Both the position numbers and the translations under genes were made by a program. A stretch of 64,000 bases of DNA from Valencia hispanica (Eukaryota > Chordata > Actinopteri > Cyprinodontiformes > Valenciidae), in NCBI GenBank assembly GCA_963556495.2, contig OY747721.1, forward strand, positions 33,512,349-33,576,348, read 5' to 3'. Numbering within the stretch: the stretch's first letter is position 1; every line of letters begins with the position of its first letter. Below, in pieces: positions 19,840 to 31,182 of this stretch. A model generated the notes under the pieces. It had not been told where the DNA came from. It worked only from the letters and a program-made list of their open reading frames with translations, and searched no databases.

Positions 19840-21990
19840 AGGTGGTATTAATTGGGGTGATGGCAAAGAGACCTTCCACCATCACAAAACATAAATTATC
19901 ACAAATACTCCCGGGTAACAGAAATGACAAAGTATTTGATTGCTAGAGAGGGATTATTTGTTCAACACAGTGGATACTAGTGGGTACCAAGCTGCAGAAA
20001 GAGAAACAGGTGTTACACCGTTTTCAGCGACCATCAGATTCTGTGTCTCTGAGTGGCGCTGTTTCGTTAATTCCTCTATAGGTAACCAGTTGTTGGGGAC
20101 ACAGCCATTGGATGGCGCTAACCCACATTCTAGCTCTGACAGGAGGAGAAGAAGACCAGAGGTTATATAAGGCACCGCCACAGATTTTCACGCACTCTCC
20201 AGTTCTGGCTTTCAGCCAAACAGCGCCAGGAGAGATCCAATCCTTCCTTCGCTGGCGAGGGAAAAGACGCGAGTTCTGAGAGGAACTCACTCCGAGGACG
20301 ACAATACTGCTGATCAATCAGGTGAATCAAACCCAGTGTTTTGAGATAAACCCCACTGTTCCGCCCTGAGCCCTGCTTTCTGAACAGGTGCTGCCGTATG
20401 AAGCGAGCCGCTAACAAGCTACCGAATGCCACAGAACCGGGTCGAGACTGGAGCGTTACCCCACCGCGACAAAGCCTGGGACAATGCTATCTTGAACCTG
20501 CAGAGAAGGTACTGTGTCGGTGAACTGAGGTGCAGCTGATCACTGTTTAGCAAGCCGAAAAGGACGACACGACGTTCCAAGCTAATGCTACCCGCGATTC
20601 AACAGCTATAATCCTCCCACTGCTAACGGACCGTAGCTGTGGCTAGCCTGCGGGCTAATGTTGTTTTGGCTTCGCCCATCATCCACGGAGCAACCTGGAG
20701 AACTTTAACCTTTCAATAAGGTCTGTCTGGGCAGAGGCGAGATTAGGTTAGTTTAAACAAGATTTAAGGGTTGTTTATTTTCACTGTGATTTGTTACTTT
20801 GTGTAAGATTTCATTTATTGTTCGGGTACAAACAGGTCGGTCGGCCTGGAGGTTTAAACAGTGATTTTCGAGGATTCCGATGGAAAGTCGTTTTATATCC
20901 TGCAACCTAAGTTACTCAATCCGACAGTTTTTCGTTTGATGTTTAATAAATGATCCAGAGCGACTTTAAGCAGCACCCCGTGAGTTAGCTGTAAGCTACA
21001 TGCTCTAGTGAACCACGTGGGCCCGCCTTTGACGGCATTTTATTCATGAACAATAAAGACTGCCGTTAATGCTATTCAAAATAGAGATCAACTTTAAACA
21101 GATAGTTTAAACACTAAACTAATCTTTTAAGTCATCTTTGAGACCGCCTTCTTGGTAAGTCAAAATACAAAATTAGATCGACATAATTGGTACTGCCGTT
21201 AACGTCAACATAAAGTCTAAATATTAAATTAGATCAATCACTGCGGTGACCGATCCATGAAATAGAATCAATTATCTAAAGGTTATTGATTTCTAATTCA
21301 GCAAATGGTTTAATGAAACATTGCTTCTTCCAAACAATCTTTTTCTTCACTTCTGCTTTGCATTGTGAATTGGTGGTTTGGGAACAAACCAGAATCTGCT
21401 GATTAGTCTTAAACTAATCGCAATTAGTTTAAAACTAACTTAGCTTCATTCCCAACACTGTTCAATACAAGCCTTGGTCTTTGAGCAAACATATTCATTC
21501 TGAACTGTGACATCATTATCAATTTTTTGTTTGTTTCTATTTCTGTGCATTTTTATCACTTTTACTGTTTCACTTCGGAGTGTGTTTTATTATCGTTATT
21601 CTTTTCTTAGTAGTTTAGTTGTGTTTTACTAGTTTGGTAAGTTTTTTGATTAAAGTATGTTAACTAAAAGTGAATTCTTGTTGTAATAAACTCTTGTATT
21701 TTGGAAAACTGTTGTTGTTATTTCACCTACATGTGTAGTAACTTGCTGTTCAGGTACGCCAAGAACTTATTCCTTCATATATTGTTTTAAGTATCTCAGC
21801 CTTATCAGGCAGGTAATCATAAACATAAACTGAGACTGAACAATTTGGCTATTGATATTCCTGGAATCCAGGTGGTGCCCCTAAACGTGGTAATTTTTAC
21901 ATAAAATTATTAATCTGATTAATAATTGCCCTAAGCAATTATACATAATTATTCATAGCCAAAACCTACCTATCTGTGGCACAACACAGT
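19840..21990 (+). other. Promoter-like GC-rich tract; possible LTR plus leader
   Basis: A TATA-like ttatataagg at 20164-20173 precedes a GC-rich stretch (20170-20740) with good splice-donor words ('gagaaggtactg', 'caataaggtctg'). An AT-rich tail has an AATAAA at about 21684. Near 21870 'tggtgcccctaaacgtgg' resembles a tRNA-primed PBS. This layout could be a long retroviral or LTR-element 5' end or the first exon region of a host gene. I found no second LTR, no gag-pol sequence and no certain target duplication, so neither reading is established. Confidence 0.3.
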
Positions 21991-22569
21991 TGTGACACCA
22001 GATGCTCCTATTATATTATGTGACCCCTCCATCACTCATGAAAGAAAGATTTTGAGACGGTTGAAACTTTTTTGGTGACAATGTGTGCATAGCTAAGTTA
22101 TAAAATTCACAGTTTTTGAGTGCAAAGGTGACAGGACAGTGGCTAAGACGTCACGAATTCTAACAGCTCACAGGTCCTATCATATAATGTGACCCCTCTC
22201 TACCATTTGCAAAACAATGTTCACCTCATATCATATTTTAATAATGGCATTAAGGATTTTTACAAAGTGGCACTACATTCGTTCATGACGAATCAACGAA
22301 ACCGCGCCCCTTAGAGTCACAGAATCTGATGGTCACTGAAAATCTGGTTCCCATTATTGTTATTAGTAGCGGTTATCTTGCGGTTACAGTGTTGGTTAGC
22401 GATATTGTCAGTGTACTACAACAGTTTATCACGTTACCTGATTTGAAGCGATCGCTGCAGATTGTTGCATTTTTAATAATCATTCCAATTGCTTCTTCTG
22501 ATCTTACGCGTTTTGTTATTTTTATCAAAGCGACTTGTGCAACCAACAGCACAAGCCATGATCGCATCT
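21991..22569. other. No gene; duplicated 'tgtgacccctc' words
   Basis: Two related segments ('ctcctattatattatgtgac' then 'ccctcc' at about 22004, and 'gtcctatcatataatgtgac' then 'ccctct' at about 22172) form a degenerate direct repeat of about 30 bp. The 109-codon plus frame at 22329-22658 has no motif I recognise and runs into the fold-back element. Confidence 0.4.
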
Positions 22570-22575
22570 CTTTCT

Positions 22576-23388
22576 TACGGTGGCCGGGAAGTGCAAAACA
22601 AAATTACATTAACCTGAAACACTTTTACAAATTTACCGAAACACATTTACAAGTTTAATGAAACACATTTACAAGTTTACCGAAATACATTTACAAGTTT
22701 AACAAAACACATTTAAAAAGACATGACCTGGAAGTGATACTGCAGGGATGAGGTTAGGGTCGGGACAAGACCAAAGTGGTAACAGTAATGGAATCGATCC
22801 TGCCAGCAGCTCAATCTGCAGAGATGTTTTGCCCGTTTTTCCGAATCTATTTTCAAGTTTTAGGTGGAACAGGTCTGATGGCGTTTCTGATATCTACTTC
22901 AAATTAATAGTTTTTTCTGGGGTAGAATCCGGCAGTATTTTATTTCGTTTTCAGTCCACAAAAACAGGCGGACACTGTGAAGCCGTTCCATCATGTCAAC
23001 AATCACACTGTATGAGTGGCCTTCGTTTAAAAACTTTACGAGGCAGTCCATAAAACTGACCTCTTCTCCCTCTCCCTTCTCAAAGTCCAAACTATCTCCA
23101 CAATCACCACAAAATGTCCCTAAAACTTGAAAATAGATTCCGCAAAACGGGCAAAACATCTCTGCAGATTGAGCTGCTGGCAGGATCGATTCCATTACTG
23201 TTACCACTTTGGTCTTGTCCTGACCCTAACCTCATCCCTGCAGTATCACATCCAGGTCATGTCTTTGTAAAGGTGTTTTGTTAAACTTGTAAAAGTGTTT
23301 CTTTTTTTAACTTTTAAATGTGTTTCTGTAAATTTGTAAAAGTGTTTCGGGTTATTGTAATTTTGTTTTGCACTTCCCGGCCACCGTA
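22576..23388. mobile_element. Fold-back DNA transposon with zinc-ribbon ORF fragment
   Basis: 813 bp. It begins TACGGTGGCCGGGAAGTGCA and ends with the reverse complement. The flanks are direct duplications CTTTCT (22570-22575, 23389-23394). Left arm 22576-22864 and right arm 23119-23388 are long inverted copies around a 254-bp centre. Both arms contain ~19-bp tandem units (acatttacaagttta). The right arm plus centre carries, on the minus strand, the start of a transposase-like reading frame. The arms are therefore an inverted duplication of the element's own 5' end. A 6-bp duplication is compatible with IS3EU-type transposons, which is a hypothesis only. Confidence 0.85.
22899..23207 (-). pseudogene. 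Zinc-ribbon plus HTH-like N-terminus of an integrase-type transposase
   Basis: The 102-codon minus frame carries a CxxC...CxxC zinc ribbon, FCPFCGIYFQVLGTFCGDCG (about residues 18-37). It is followed by an acidic linker and a helical segment (FMDCLVKFLNEGHSYSVIVD, then MMERLHSV). The pattern 'G.sY..I...L...H.v' is what I recall from fish transposon proteins with an N-terminal zinc ribbon and a downstream integrase core. The frame then loses similarity and stops, and no DDE/integrase core is present. The true start may be Met5 or the Met just before FCPFCG. Truncated, probably inactive. Confidence 0.55.
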
Positions 23389-23394
23389 CTTTCT

Positions 23395-24655
23395 GCAGAC
23401 ATGTGCAGTAGAGCAGGGAGTGACGTAGACCGATAATAGCTCCATAATGCCAATAAAGGATTTCCCACTAAATTTTGAGAAGGGTCTAAACATCAATCCA
23501 TCTTTTTTTGAATGTCAGTAAAAACAGACAAATATATATATTTTTTAAATTGATACTGCTTTTACATTTCCTCATTATCTTTTCGGAGATGCCTATTTTA
23601 CTTTCAGCTTTTTAAGCTCAGTCCGCAAACTTTCTAAGGAACTAAGATCAGGAATTGTTCATTGTAAGACACTGAGTTTTTTTAGGCTGCCTTGTAATTT
23701 ATTTGCCAGTAAAATAAGTGGCACTGTCCATTTCGTTGACCTGTTCCAACCTTTCCTCTTCCAAGCTTTCATCGCCTTGCTGATGCCTTGACATGTTGCT
23801 TCAGTACTTCCACATATTGCCATCTATTTCTTAATGATGATAGAGTTCTTTTTTTATGACTTTGACTTAGTAATTCCAACTTCCATTTACCAATGCTGCA
23901 TGACAGATTACTCACTATCATAGCACCAGGAAAACAGGAGAGTGGAATTAGTTTTCAAGAGACAATTTCAGGCTGAAGCCGCAGAAATGGGTGAAGGTAA
24001 AAATCAAAAAAACTAGCTTTAGTGATTTGAAAGTATGAGTTAAGAGGAGTACACAAAAACTTTAGGGCATATACTCAGTAACACACTTTTAATTCCCATT
24101 AGAGGTTGTGTGGAAGTGGAAAAGGGCTTTATTGCATTAATTTTAAAGCCTAAGTTGTGAGCTCGACTCATTCTATTCTTCTACAGCCTAAGGCGATCTT
24201 TACATTTAAAGCTGGTTTCCTGTAGGAAAGCTAAGTCAGCTTTAGAATTTTTAAGCAACTTAATATTTTCTTGCCCTTTTCAGTCTGTTACATCTAAAAA
24301 ATGTTTTGGCTACATAACTTCCTTCTTAATGTCCTGCTTCCATCAGTCTAGGTCATGATGTTCAGGACAAGTGCTCTTTCCTTGAAACCAGAGGGCGAAA
24401 CATTAGATCCAGTTTTTAAAGTTGTGCTCTGAAAAAACAATGGAAATAGATGTGACATTTTAAAGAAACAAAGAACATTACAAGGTTAGATAGGAAGATG
24501 AGCTTGCGCCACGTAGATATTACTGTACACCTTCACTGCTAAATCTCTCAATCTTTAAATCCAAATACTAACTCTCTGCCTTGTTAAATTGACTCCTTTT
24601 TTGTTGTTTGTCTTTTTAACTATGTGGAAATACTAAATACTGGTGACGATCCATG
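23395..24655. other. Mostly featureless; small Tc1 scrap near 23755-23840
   Basis: 'tgatgccttgacatgttgct' and 'cttccacatattgccatcta' resemble minus-strand Tc1 transposase sequence of the family at 52520-53060. The rest is AT-rich and unrecognised. Confidence 0.4.
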
Positions 24656-24659
24656 GCAC

Positions 24660-25140
24660 ATACATTTCTCTAACACTGTTTTATCCCCAAAGCTAAACAA
24701 ACAGAGACATTCCTTAGGTCCACAGCGGGTGAATCTGTGGACAGGACAGTCATTTCACCTCCACTCTACAAATCTGCCCTTCATAGAAGAGTGGCAGTAG
24801 AAAGCCACCATTGAAAAAAAAAGGCCATAAGAACTCCAGTTTGCATCAATCCATGCTGGAGACACAACAGACATGACAGAATGTGCTTTGGTCACATAAG
24901 ACCAAAATGTACCTTTTTTAGCTTACTATGTGTGATGAAAACTACCACTACACATCACCCTGAAAGAACCATCCTCACCAGGAAACATGGTGTTGGCAGT
25001 ATCATGCTGTGGGTGAACTCTTCTTCTACAAGGATGGGTTAGCTGGTCAGAATTTATGGAAAGATGGATGGAGCTAAATACAAAGCTTTCCTAGAAGAAA
25101 ACAAAGACTCGGAGGCTCACTTTCCAGCAGAACAATAAAC
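24660..25140 (+). pseudogene. Degenerate Tc1-like transposase fragment
   Basis: Near 24983 the plus strand encodes KHGVGSIMLWVNSSSTRMG, a decayed form of the conserved KHGGGSIMLWGCF block. After a stop it continues LVRIYGKMDGAKYKAFLEEN. Upstream words ('atagaagagtggca') correspond to the N-terminal half. No terminal repeats are seen here; the related 28510-28895 fragment carries a 3' end of the same kind. Confidence 0.7.
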
Positions 25141-25559
25141 TGAATGAAGAATGTCAGACTTACGTATTCATTACATGTTAGCCTAATCCATGTTTTCTCA
25201 AGATTTGTAGTGAATACCACCTGAGGTACATTAGCCTTTACAAATACCAATATGATGTCATTTTAAAACATTAGTCCAAAAGAAATGTGTCTTTTCTATT
25301 ACAAATAAAAATTAAGCTCATGTTGTGTTCATTTATTGTTAAACATTTTTGTGTTCCCGATCAGAAATGACCGATCCCACTAAGACTCGCCGTAACTTAC
25401 TCTGTTTACACACATTATCACTACTTGTTGTGCTAAATGTTTTAATTAACTTAAGTTCTAGTGAATATTACAAGTTTTGAACTTCCAATAAAGGAAATGA
25501 TCCCAACACTTAATTTTTTTTCTCAGTATTCCATGAACGGTGTCTTCATACATTAATAA

Positions 25560-26560
25560 ACACCTAACTATAACATAACATGAAAAATAACAACCAGTCT
25601 ACCAGATGTCTAACCACATGCTTCCCTAGGTTCTTTTCATGAACACTGTCTGCAGGTGTCCCAGTATAAGCCTACATTTCGCATGGCATAACTTGTCCTG
25701 GCATTACATTTTGTTAATATATTTATGCCATATTTAAATGGCTTGCTTGACATATACTGCTTGAAACGGCAACATTTCCCTAAAAGTGAAAAGATGCACG
25801 TCCGCTGTGACGTTTGGACCTGGGTAATACATGAGTGTCAGACGGTCCAGCCACTTGTCCCCAACTTCTATTTTTGATGCCAGTTTGTCTTGTTGATGTT
25901 GTCTTAGATCTGGGTTGTCAAAGCAAATTGCCCATGACAACACATTTCCATTTTGGTGTGACATGGAAGCCGAAACAATGTTCCAACCAGACTGTGCATC
26001 CTCTAAACTGCTGGTAGACCCGTTTCTGAATCTGTACACACCAGCCAAAATCAAAACACCCGTGTATGCAGTGATGTCTGTCTGGTTCTGCAATTTCCAA
26101 GTGTCTTTGTAAAGTCATTTCCCCCAAGTTGATCATGTTTACTAAAGTGGTTACAATAGACTGTGTCAGGAACAATTCAGAGCAGGATTTTATGTCATTA
26201 GTCTGGCATACGGCGTACTTTGTAGGACCTGGAGTCATCCAGATGGCAGTTTCAGCTGAAAGCCGACATTGATTCTCTGGTGGAAATGAAGACCAGGATG
26301 AGTTCCCAGTCTTTGACTTGAATGTGACAGCAACCTCCGCATGGCCGTCCTCTTCATCACTGGATTCTTCTTTATCAGTTATTTCTAGGTCTGTCATCTT
26401 CCCTTTCTGACACTTTTTTTCTCAAACCCTTCCTCACTGTCATTTTCTTGGCTTCTCTCCTCTTCATCAGTGTAGTGACCATCAAATATGTAATCAAGAA
26501 CTTCACCCACTCTACATCGGCACGCCATGGTGCTGCCGTACAATGAAATGCCAGCAAAGC
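25560..26560 (-). pseudogene. piggyBac transposase pseudogene (N-terminal half)
   Basis: Minus-strand frames, joined only by frameshifts, give: an N-terminal segment with acidic residues (about 26410-26530); SWSSFPPENQCRLSAETAIW, then TPGPTKYAVCQTNDIKSC (about 26170-26310); DITAYTGVLILAGVYRFRNG, DKWLDRLTLMYYPGPNVTAD and a broken RG-C-PF.QY segment (about 25740-26080); and traces of CNARTSYA downstream to about 25560. These are in the order of a piggyBac transposase. The Asp in NVTAD aligns with the first catalytic Asp. The C-terminal half with the other two is not recognisable. Confidence 0.8.
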
Positions 26561-26611
26561 CCCAAAAAGTTTTAGATACCTAAGATACGGGAAGAGTTAG
26601 GTGATACTGAA

Positions 26612-26672
26612 ACGTGTGTGCGTGTATGTGTGTGTGTGTGTGGGTGTGTGTGCATGTATCCATGTTTGTGTG
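26612..26672. repeat. (TG)n microsatellite, interrupted
   Basis: About 60 bp of GT dinucleotides with ca, at and gg interruptions, inside the 5' UTR side of the piggyBac copy. Confidence 0.85.
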
Positions 26673-27399
26673 TCCATCTGACAAATGAAGATGTACCTGA
26701 CCTAATTTTTTAACACTAATTGTTGTTATCCCCATTTATTTCTAATGACCGGTCATTTTTGACCAGGAACATTAAGAATGCAAAAAAATTGAATAGAACA
26801 CACAAAATTGTACTCCACTTTGTGTGTTCAAATCCTGCTTGTGGAGAAAGTCATCCAATCTTAGGTCAATCTGAACAAATCAATTACAATTTTCAGTGGT
26901 AAAACTTATAAGTCGGTTAAATTTGACCGAATCACAGCATAAGGGTTAATACTGCATTGTTTGTTAAAAGGATACGCATTTAAACTAGCTTTAAATTCTG
27001 ATACTCTTCACAATTTTGCATCTTTTGTTGCTAGTAAGTTTCAAAATAAACTACAGTGGAGATCGATCAAAAGCCTCGGTTTTATTTAGTTTTATGAGTG
27101 ACCTTCTAAGTTTCCATTGATGTTTTCAAATATTTAGCTAAGCCTGTTAAGATATAATTTTTGAAGAGCAATCCTGTCTTTGCACATGTTTGCAACCAGC
27201 CTTTCTTTGTGGTATGCCAAGCATGAACAAAAATATGAAATCAAAAATGTGTCGTTCTTATACGAGCAGTTTTTCATTTAGAGTAATATTGCAATATTGC
27301 AAAGCAGTAAACGGAGTACATACAGTAGAATCAAACAATTCATTGCTGTTACACAAGTTAACTTACCTGGGAAGACATCCTATATATATAAATATATAG

Positions 27400-27897
27400 T
27401 CTGGCCCCACTCATTGACAACCTCAGTCCTAGGGGCAGAATCTTTCAAGCTGTCTCTGCATGCAATTTGACAGTGCTAACACCAATCAGTCAACGGTGCA
27501 GTACGCTTTGAAGAAGAAGAAGAACGTGGCAGTCATTGCGTCCGACAACAACATAAACGACTTCTGTTTTTTTAATCAGAAAAATATGAGAATATCTGGT
27601 GTAATGACAACACACCGTTCCTGAGCCGCTGCCATCTATATTGTTTTGCTCCGTCGCAGCTCTGCCGTCACCGTGAAAAAAAAAGAAAGACAGCTCTCCC
27701 GTAATCATGCTAAGCCCGCCCAAGGCTGCAATGGAGCATGGCTACACCAACCTGCAGAGCATAAGTTTTGCCACTGCTGCGGTTTGTCTAGATTTCTAGG
27801 CTACGTTAACAATAAAACAAGCTAAATGTAAAACATGCAATTGATCAAGCTAGAGAACATGAAAGAGAAGCTGGTGCCATAAGGGCCAATAGGCTAT
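27400..27897. other. Probable transposon-derived sequence, unclassified
   Basis: The segment from 'gtctggccccactcattgac' through 'ggcagaatctttcaagctgt' and 'gcgtccgacaacaacataaa' reads like interior sequence of a DNA transposon common in fish, but I cannot assign a family or find its ends. 26950-27399 shows nothing. Confidence 0.3.
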
Positions 27898-28317
27898 GTG
27901 CACCACAAATCAAATGTAACACATCCCCTTGGGTACGGTGTTCATTTTAGGACATCCTCAGACTCAGGTGTCAGATTAAGAAAAACATCCGTCATCCTCA
28001 GACAAAACTCTCCCAGCGTCAGAAAAACCTCTTTCATCCTCAGACAAAACTCCCTCAGCGTCAGAAAAACCTCTGTCATCCTCAGACAAAACTGCTTCAA
28101 AACATCTCAAAGGAGTCAGGTCTTGGAAAAAACAGAGTCAGACGAAAAGTTATCAGAGTCAGGTATCAGACATCAGATGAAAATTAGTCGGGTCTCAGGA
28201 AAACAGCTGTCAGAAAAAATGGAGTCAGACGAAAAAGTCTTAAATGAAAAGTTATCAGAATTAGCTGAAAAATATCACGCGTCACGGACGAAGCTGAAGT
28301 TAGCTTCCGATTCGTAA
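27898..28317 (+). CDS. Uncharacterised 139-codon frame with 14-residue repeats
   Basis: I do not recognise this protein. The frame holds three tandem 42-bp units (about 27966-28090) giving repeats of the type SVRKTSFILRQNSL. A Lys/Glu/Ser-rich, probably coiled-coil tail follows (SDEKVLNEKLSELAEKYHAS). It ends inside dispersed repeat B (28289-28493). No ribosome or splice context supports translation, and the repeat unit, being divisible by three, can keep a frame open by chance. Most likely transposon interior or a small minisatellite. Low confidence as a gene. Confidence 0.2.
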   Translation: MHHKSNVTHPLGYGVHFRTSSDSGVRLRKTSVILRQNSPSVRKTSFILRQNSLSVRKTSVILRQNCFKTSQRSQVLEKTESDEKLSESGIRHQMKISRVSGKQLSEKMESDEKVLNEKLSELAEKYHASRTKLKLASDS

Positions 28318-28493
28318 ATGTGTAATGGGCAATTCCATTGAATCTTTGCTAACCTAGACTACATTAAACCAAGTCCTGATCAAAAACTGCAATACTTGGA
28401 CTTTTAATATCTGGACTGAAGTACTCTACACAGCATGTAGATTCATTAAAACACTGTTTCTGATTTGTGGAACCTTTATTCTATTTGTGGTAC
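28289..28493 (+). repeat. Dispersed repeat B, copy 2
   Basis: Aligns with 18125-18345 in the same orientation. Upstream context differs between the two copies, so this is a repeat boundary and not a large duplication. Confidence 0.55.
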
Positions 28494-28509
28494 CACCATC
28501 ATGTCTGGA

Positions 28510-28895
28510 AATGCATTTGTGCAGCAGGGACAAAAAAGTTGATCAGAGTTGATGGTTAGATTGCTAGAGCTAAATACAGCCAAAGAAACCTGAAGACTTT
28601 AGGGTAGACACACCTGAATACAGTTGATCATTTGTGGCAATACTTGAAAATTCACAGGTGCTCTGTATCCAGTCAGAGGGAGTTTAAGCTATTTTGCAAA
28701 GGAAAATAAGCAAAACTTTCAATCTCTAGATGTGCAAAGATGATACAGAAGTACTGTACATCAAAAGACATGCAGCTGTAATTGCAATATTTTTTGTTGA
28801 AAACATCTGATAAAGTCTCAATAAAATAGATTAAAGTTTGTGGTTAAAAGGTGAGAAATTTCAATAGGTGTGAATACATTTGGAAAGCAGTGCGG
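28510..28895 (+). mobile_element. Tc1-like 3' end
   Basis: 'agttgatggttagattgcta', 'cacctgaatacagttgatca' and the terminal 'gtgtgaatacatttggaaag' are the 3' part of the Tc1 family also seen at 45960-46680. The transposase is not readable. Confidence 0.5.
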
Positions 28896-30257
28896 ATGTG
28901 ATGATTATGATTTCATGTTACATTTGGTCAAGGCAGCAGAACAACTCTAGGGCGACAGATTGCAGATCCTTGCTTTAGAGTTGGTGAATTGCATTTGGTT
29001 GTAATATCAGCAAATTTGTTTTACATCATATAAAAACCTTACTGGCTTTCGGATGGAATTAAGTATGAGTCTATAAAACAGCTGTTTATTTTTATAGACT
29101 GATGTGAAATGCAGTTAATATAGCTGTTATCTGATTATGCAACATGCAGCACCAGCATCTGGCAGGTGAAGTAACCACGAGATATCCAATGCACATATAA
29201 ATTCAGTAATTATTTTCTGTTCTGCTGATAGAGTTGACATGAAGTCCATTTTATCACAATACCAACATGCAGCTTTTCATTCAACATCTCATTGCTCTTT
29301 CCATTCCTCTCTCCTTTGAATACCTACTCTGCTTGCCTATTCATCTCTGTAAAGTAACACTGCTAGAGTCTGGAGTATTTATCAATGCCTTTTTAGCTCT
29401 TTCTAGCTATAATCCCCATCTATTCAATTACATGTTTGTTCAGATGTATGCATGAGTGCTTGCTCATAGGGACACTACCAGTAAATTGAGCTGCTCTTAA
29501 GATAAATATCTCCATTATGCAGATACAATAAACTGTGTAGTTTCAAGCGGTGTAATCCAGACGGCTTTAACCTCAGTTATGCATTTAAATTATTTTTGGA
29601 ACGCAGAGAAGCTTAGTCTTCAATCATGGACAATGGAAACATTTTTAAAGCGGATCAGTCCAATCAGCACTTCACTCTCCTCTAATTAACATGCTAATTG
29701 TTCTATTTGACAATAGATAAATGTTAATGTTGTTAGTGACTTATCATATAAAATTGGTGACAGCTAAGGACAGCTATATCCCTAAATTGAGGGTCAGCTG
29801 GGGGAGGTTTTTCACTGCATGGTCTGTCAGAGAAATCAAAGCTCTCTATTGACAACATAATTTGAAACTGAGTTAAAAATATGTTTTTAAACAGCAATGC
29901 TTTTTTAGTGTTTCAAATGCAGCTAAATATTGCAAAATCACCCTGCAATCCCAAGGGCTGCTGTCCCCTTCTGAGAAAATATTGTAAGAAATTGAACTAC
30001 AACGTATTTTTTGAACCGTTGCTTGTTTTCATAACAGTATTTCAAAGCTAAATTTTCAATTAGAAATTAAGAATAACATTGCGTGCAATTAGTCATTCAT
30101 CTTTATATATGTATTGAAGTGAAGTTGTATACTTATAACATATGCACAGGATCTCTAACCTTTACAAATGTAACAAAATTATTTGTCACTAATTAATATC
30201 AATCATGTTAATTTGCATTCCATTATTGACTAATGTTGCAAAATCACAACAAACTCT
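28896..30257. other. Repeat-poor non-coding stretch
   Basis: No recognised transposon or coding motif over about 1.35 kb. The segment 29480-29720 holds homeodomain-like TAAT words ('ctctaattaacatgctaatt'). Could contain regulatory sequence, but nothing here proves it. Confidence 0.3.
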
Positions 30258-30335
30258 TTCATCCATCCATCCATCCATCCATTCATTTATTCATTCATTC
30301 ATTCATTCATTCATTCATTCATTCATCCATCCTTG
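30258..30335. repeat. (CATC)n/(CATT)n microsatellite
   Basis: Tetranucleotide run of mixed CATC and CATT units. Confidence 0.92.
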
Positions 30336-30463
30336 CAGGGTCGCATAGGAGGTGGTGCGGTGATGCTTCATCCTGGAGAGCTTGCTAGTCATTGCATATA
30401 CGCAGTAGAAAATATACGCATGATTCCGTTTGTACACAACCTACGTTGGATTTTGACAGTCTC

Positions 30464-31177
30464 TGTTAGGATTCTGTGTCTGTGTGCTGGAGGTTGTGTT
30501 TTCTCCTACCTTCTTCCTAGGGGGCGAGGTAGGCAGCAGTCAGCAGGTGGGCCACATCTAGGCTCGTCAGGAACCAGCTTAAAAGGGGAGTGGATGCTGC
30601 ATGCTGGCGCCAGATGGTTCTCGCAGCTATGCGTGATCTTGATCCACTGAAGCTCCCAACCTTGGACAACCGATCTCCTCTGTTCTCCTTCTGGAAACTG
30701 TCCTGGACACCTACCCATTCGTGGATTCATCAAGCCACTGCCACTCTGCGTCTGTTCCGGTCACTCCCGTGGTCAGCCTCTGCTCCATTCCTCCCCGCTA
30801 GTTCTTCAGGTCCACATTGCCTCTGTCATCACTCTGCTCGCCTGCCTGTTCTCCAACTCCACCAACAGAAGACAAGCAAGAATTAACGCAAACCTCCAGC
30901 CAGCCTCAGACCACAGAACCTGCCCGTCGTTCCCCCAAAGCTATTTCATCTCTGGATTTCCTGTAAGCTCTGCACCTTTAATACTCACCATCCACCTTTC
31001 TACAGTATTTAATTGTCTTACCTTTACTGCAGCCTGCTGCCGTTGTTCCCGCCCGAGGTCCATCAGGAAACTTATCTTTGCTGTTAAAATAAAACTTAAT
31101 TTTTATTACCAAGACTATTCGCCTCCACTCTGTTTTTTTGTGCTGCACTTCGAGCCTATTACAAACCCAACATGACA
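30464..31177 (+). mobile_element. Solo LTR, second family
   Basis: 714 bp starting TGTTAGGATTCTGTG and ending CCCAACATGACA, with GTCTC duplications on both sides (30459-30463, 31178-31182). It contains a TATA-like 'gcttaaaaggggag' near 30577 and an AATAAA near 31088 followed by a T-rich stretch. Sequence outside the ends differs from the 9139/17234 family. No internal region remains. Confidence 0.88.
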
Positions 31178-31182
31178 GTCTC

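Larger units (their letters stand above)
25343..26945 (-). mobile_element. piggyBac element, decayed
   Basis: The element lies between TTAA sites at 25339-25342 and 26946-26949, the piggyBac target. The right end finishes ...ataaGGG|TTAA, the canonical CCC terminus in reverse. The left end is 'acatttttgtgttcccgatc', with its leading CCC mutated. Both ends contain motifs around 'ggtcatttttgacc' or 'ggtcaaatttaacc'. It holds a broken transposase gene on the minus strand. Confidence 0.8.

Noticed and set aside
22329..22658. 109-codon hydrophobic frame as a membrane protein gene
   Set aside because: It runs from unclassified sequence into the arm of the fold-back transposon, so its C-terminal part is transposon end sequence; no motif or partner exon.
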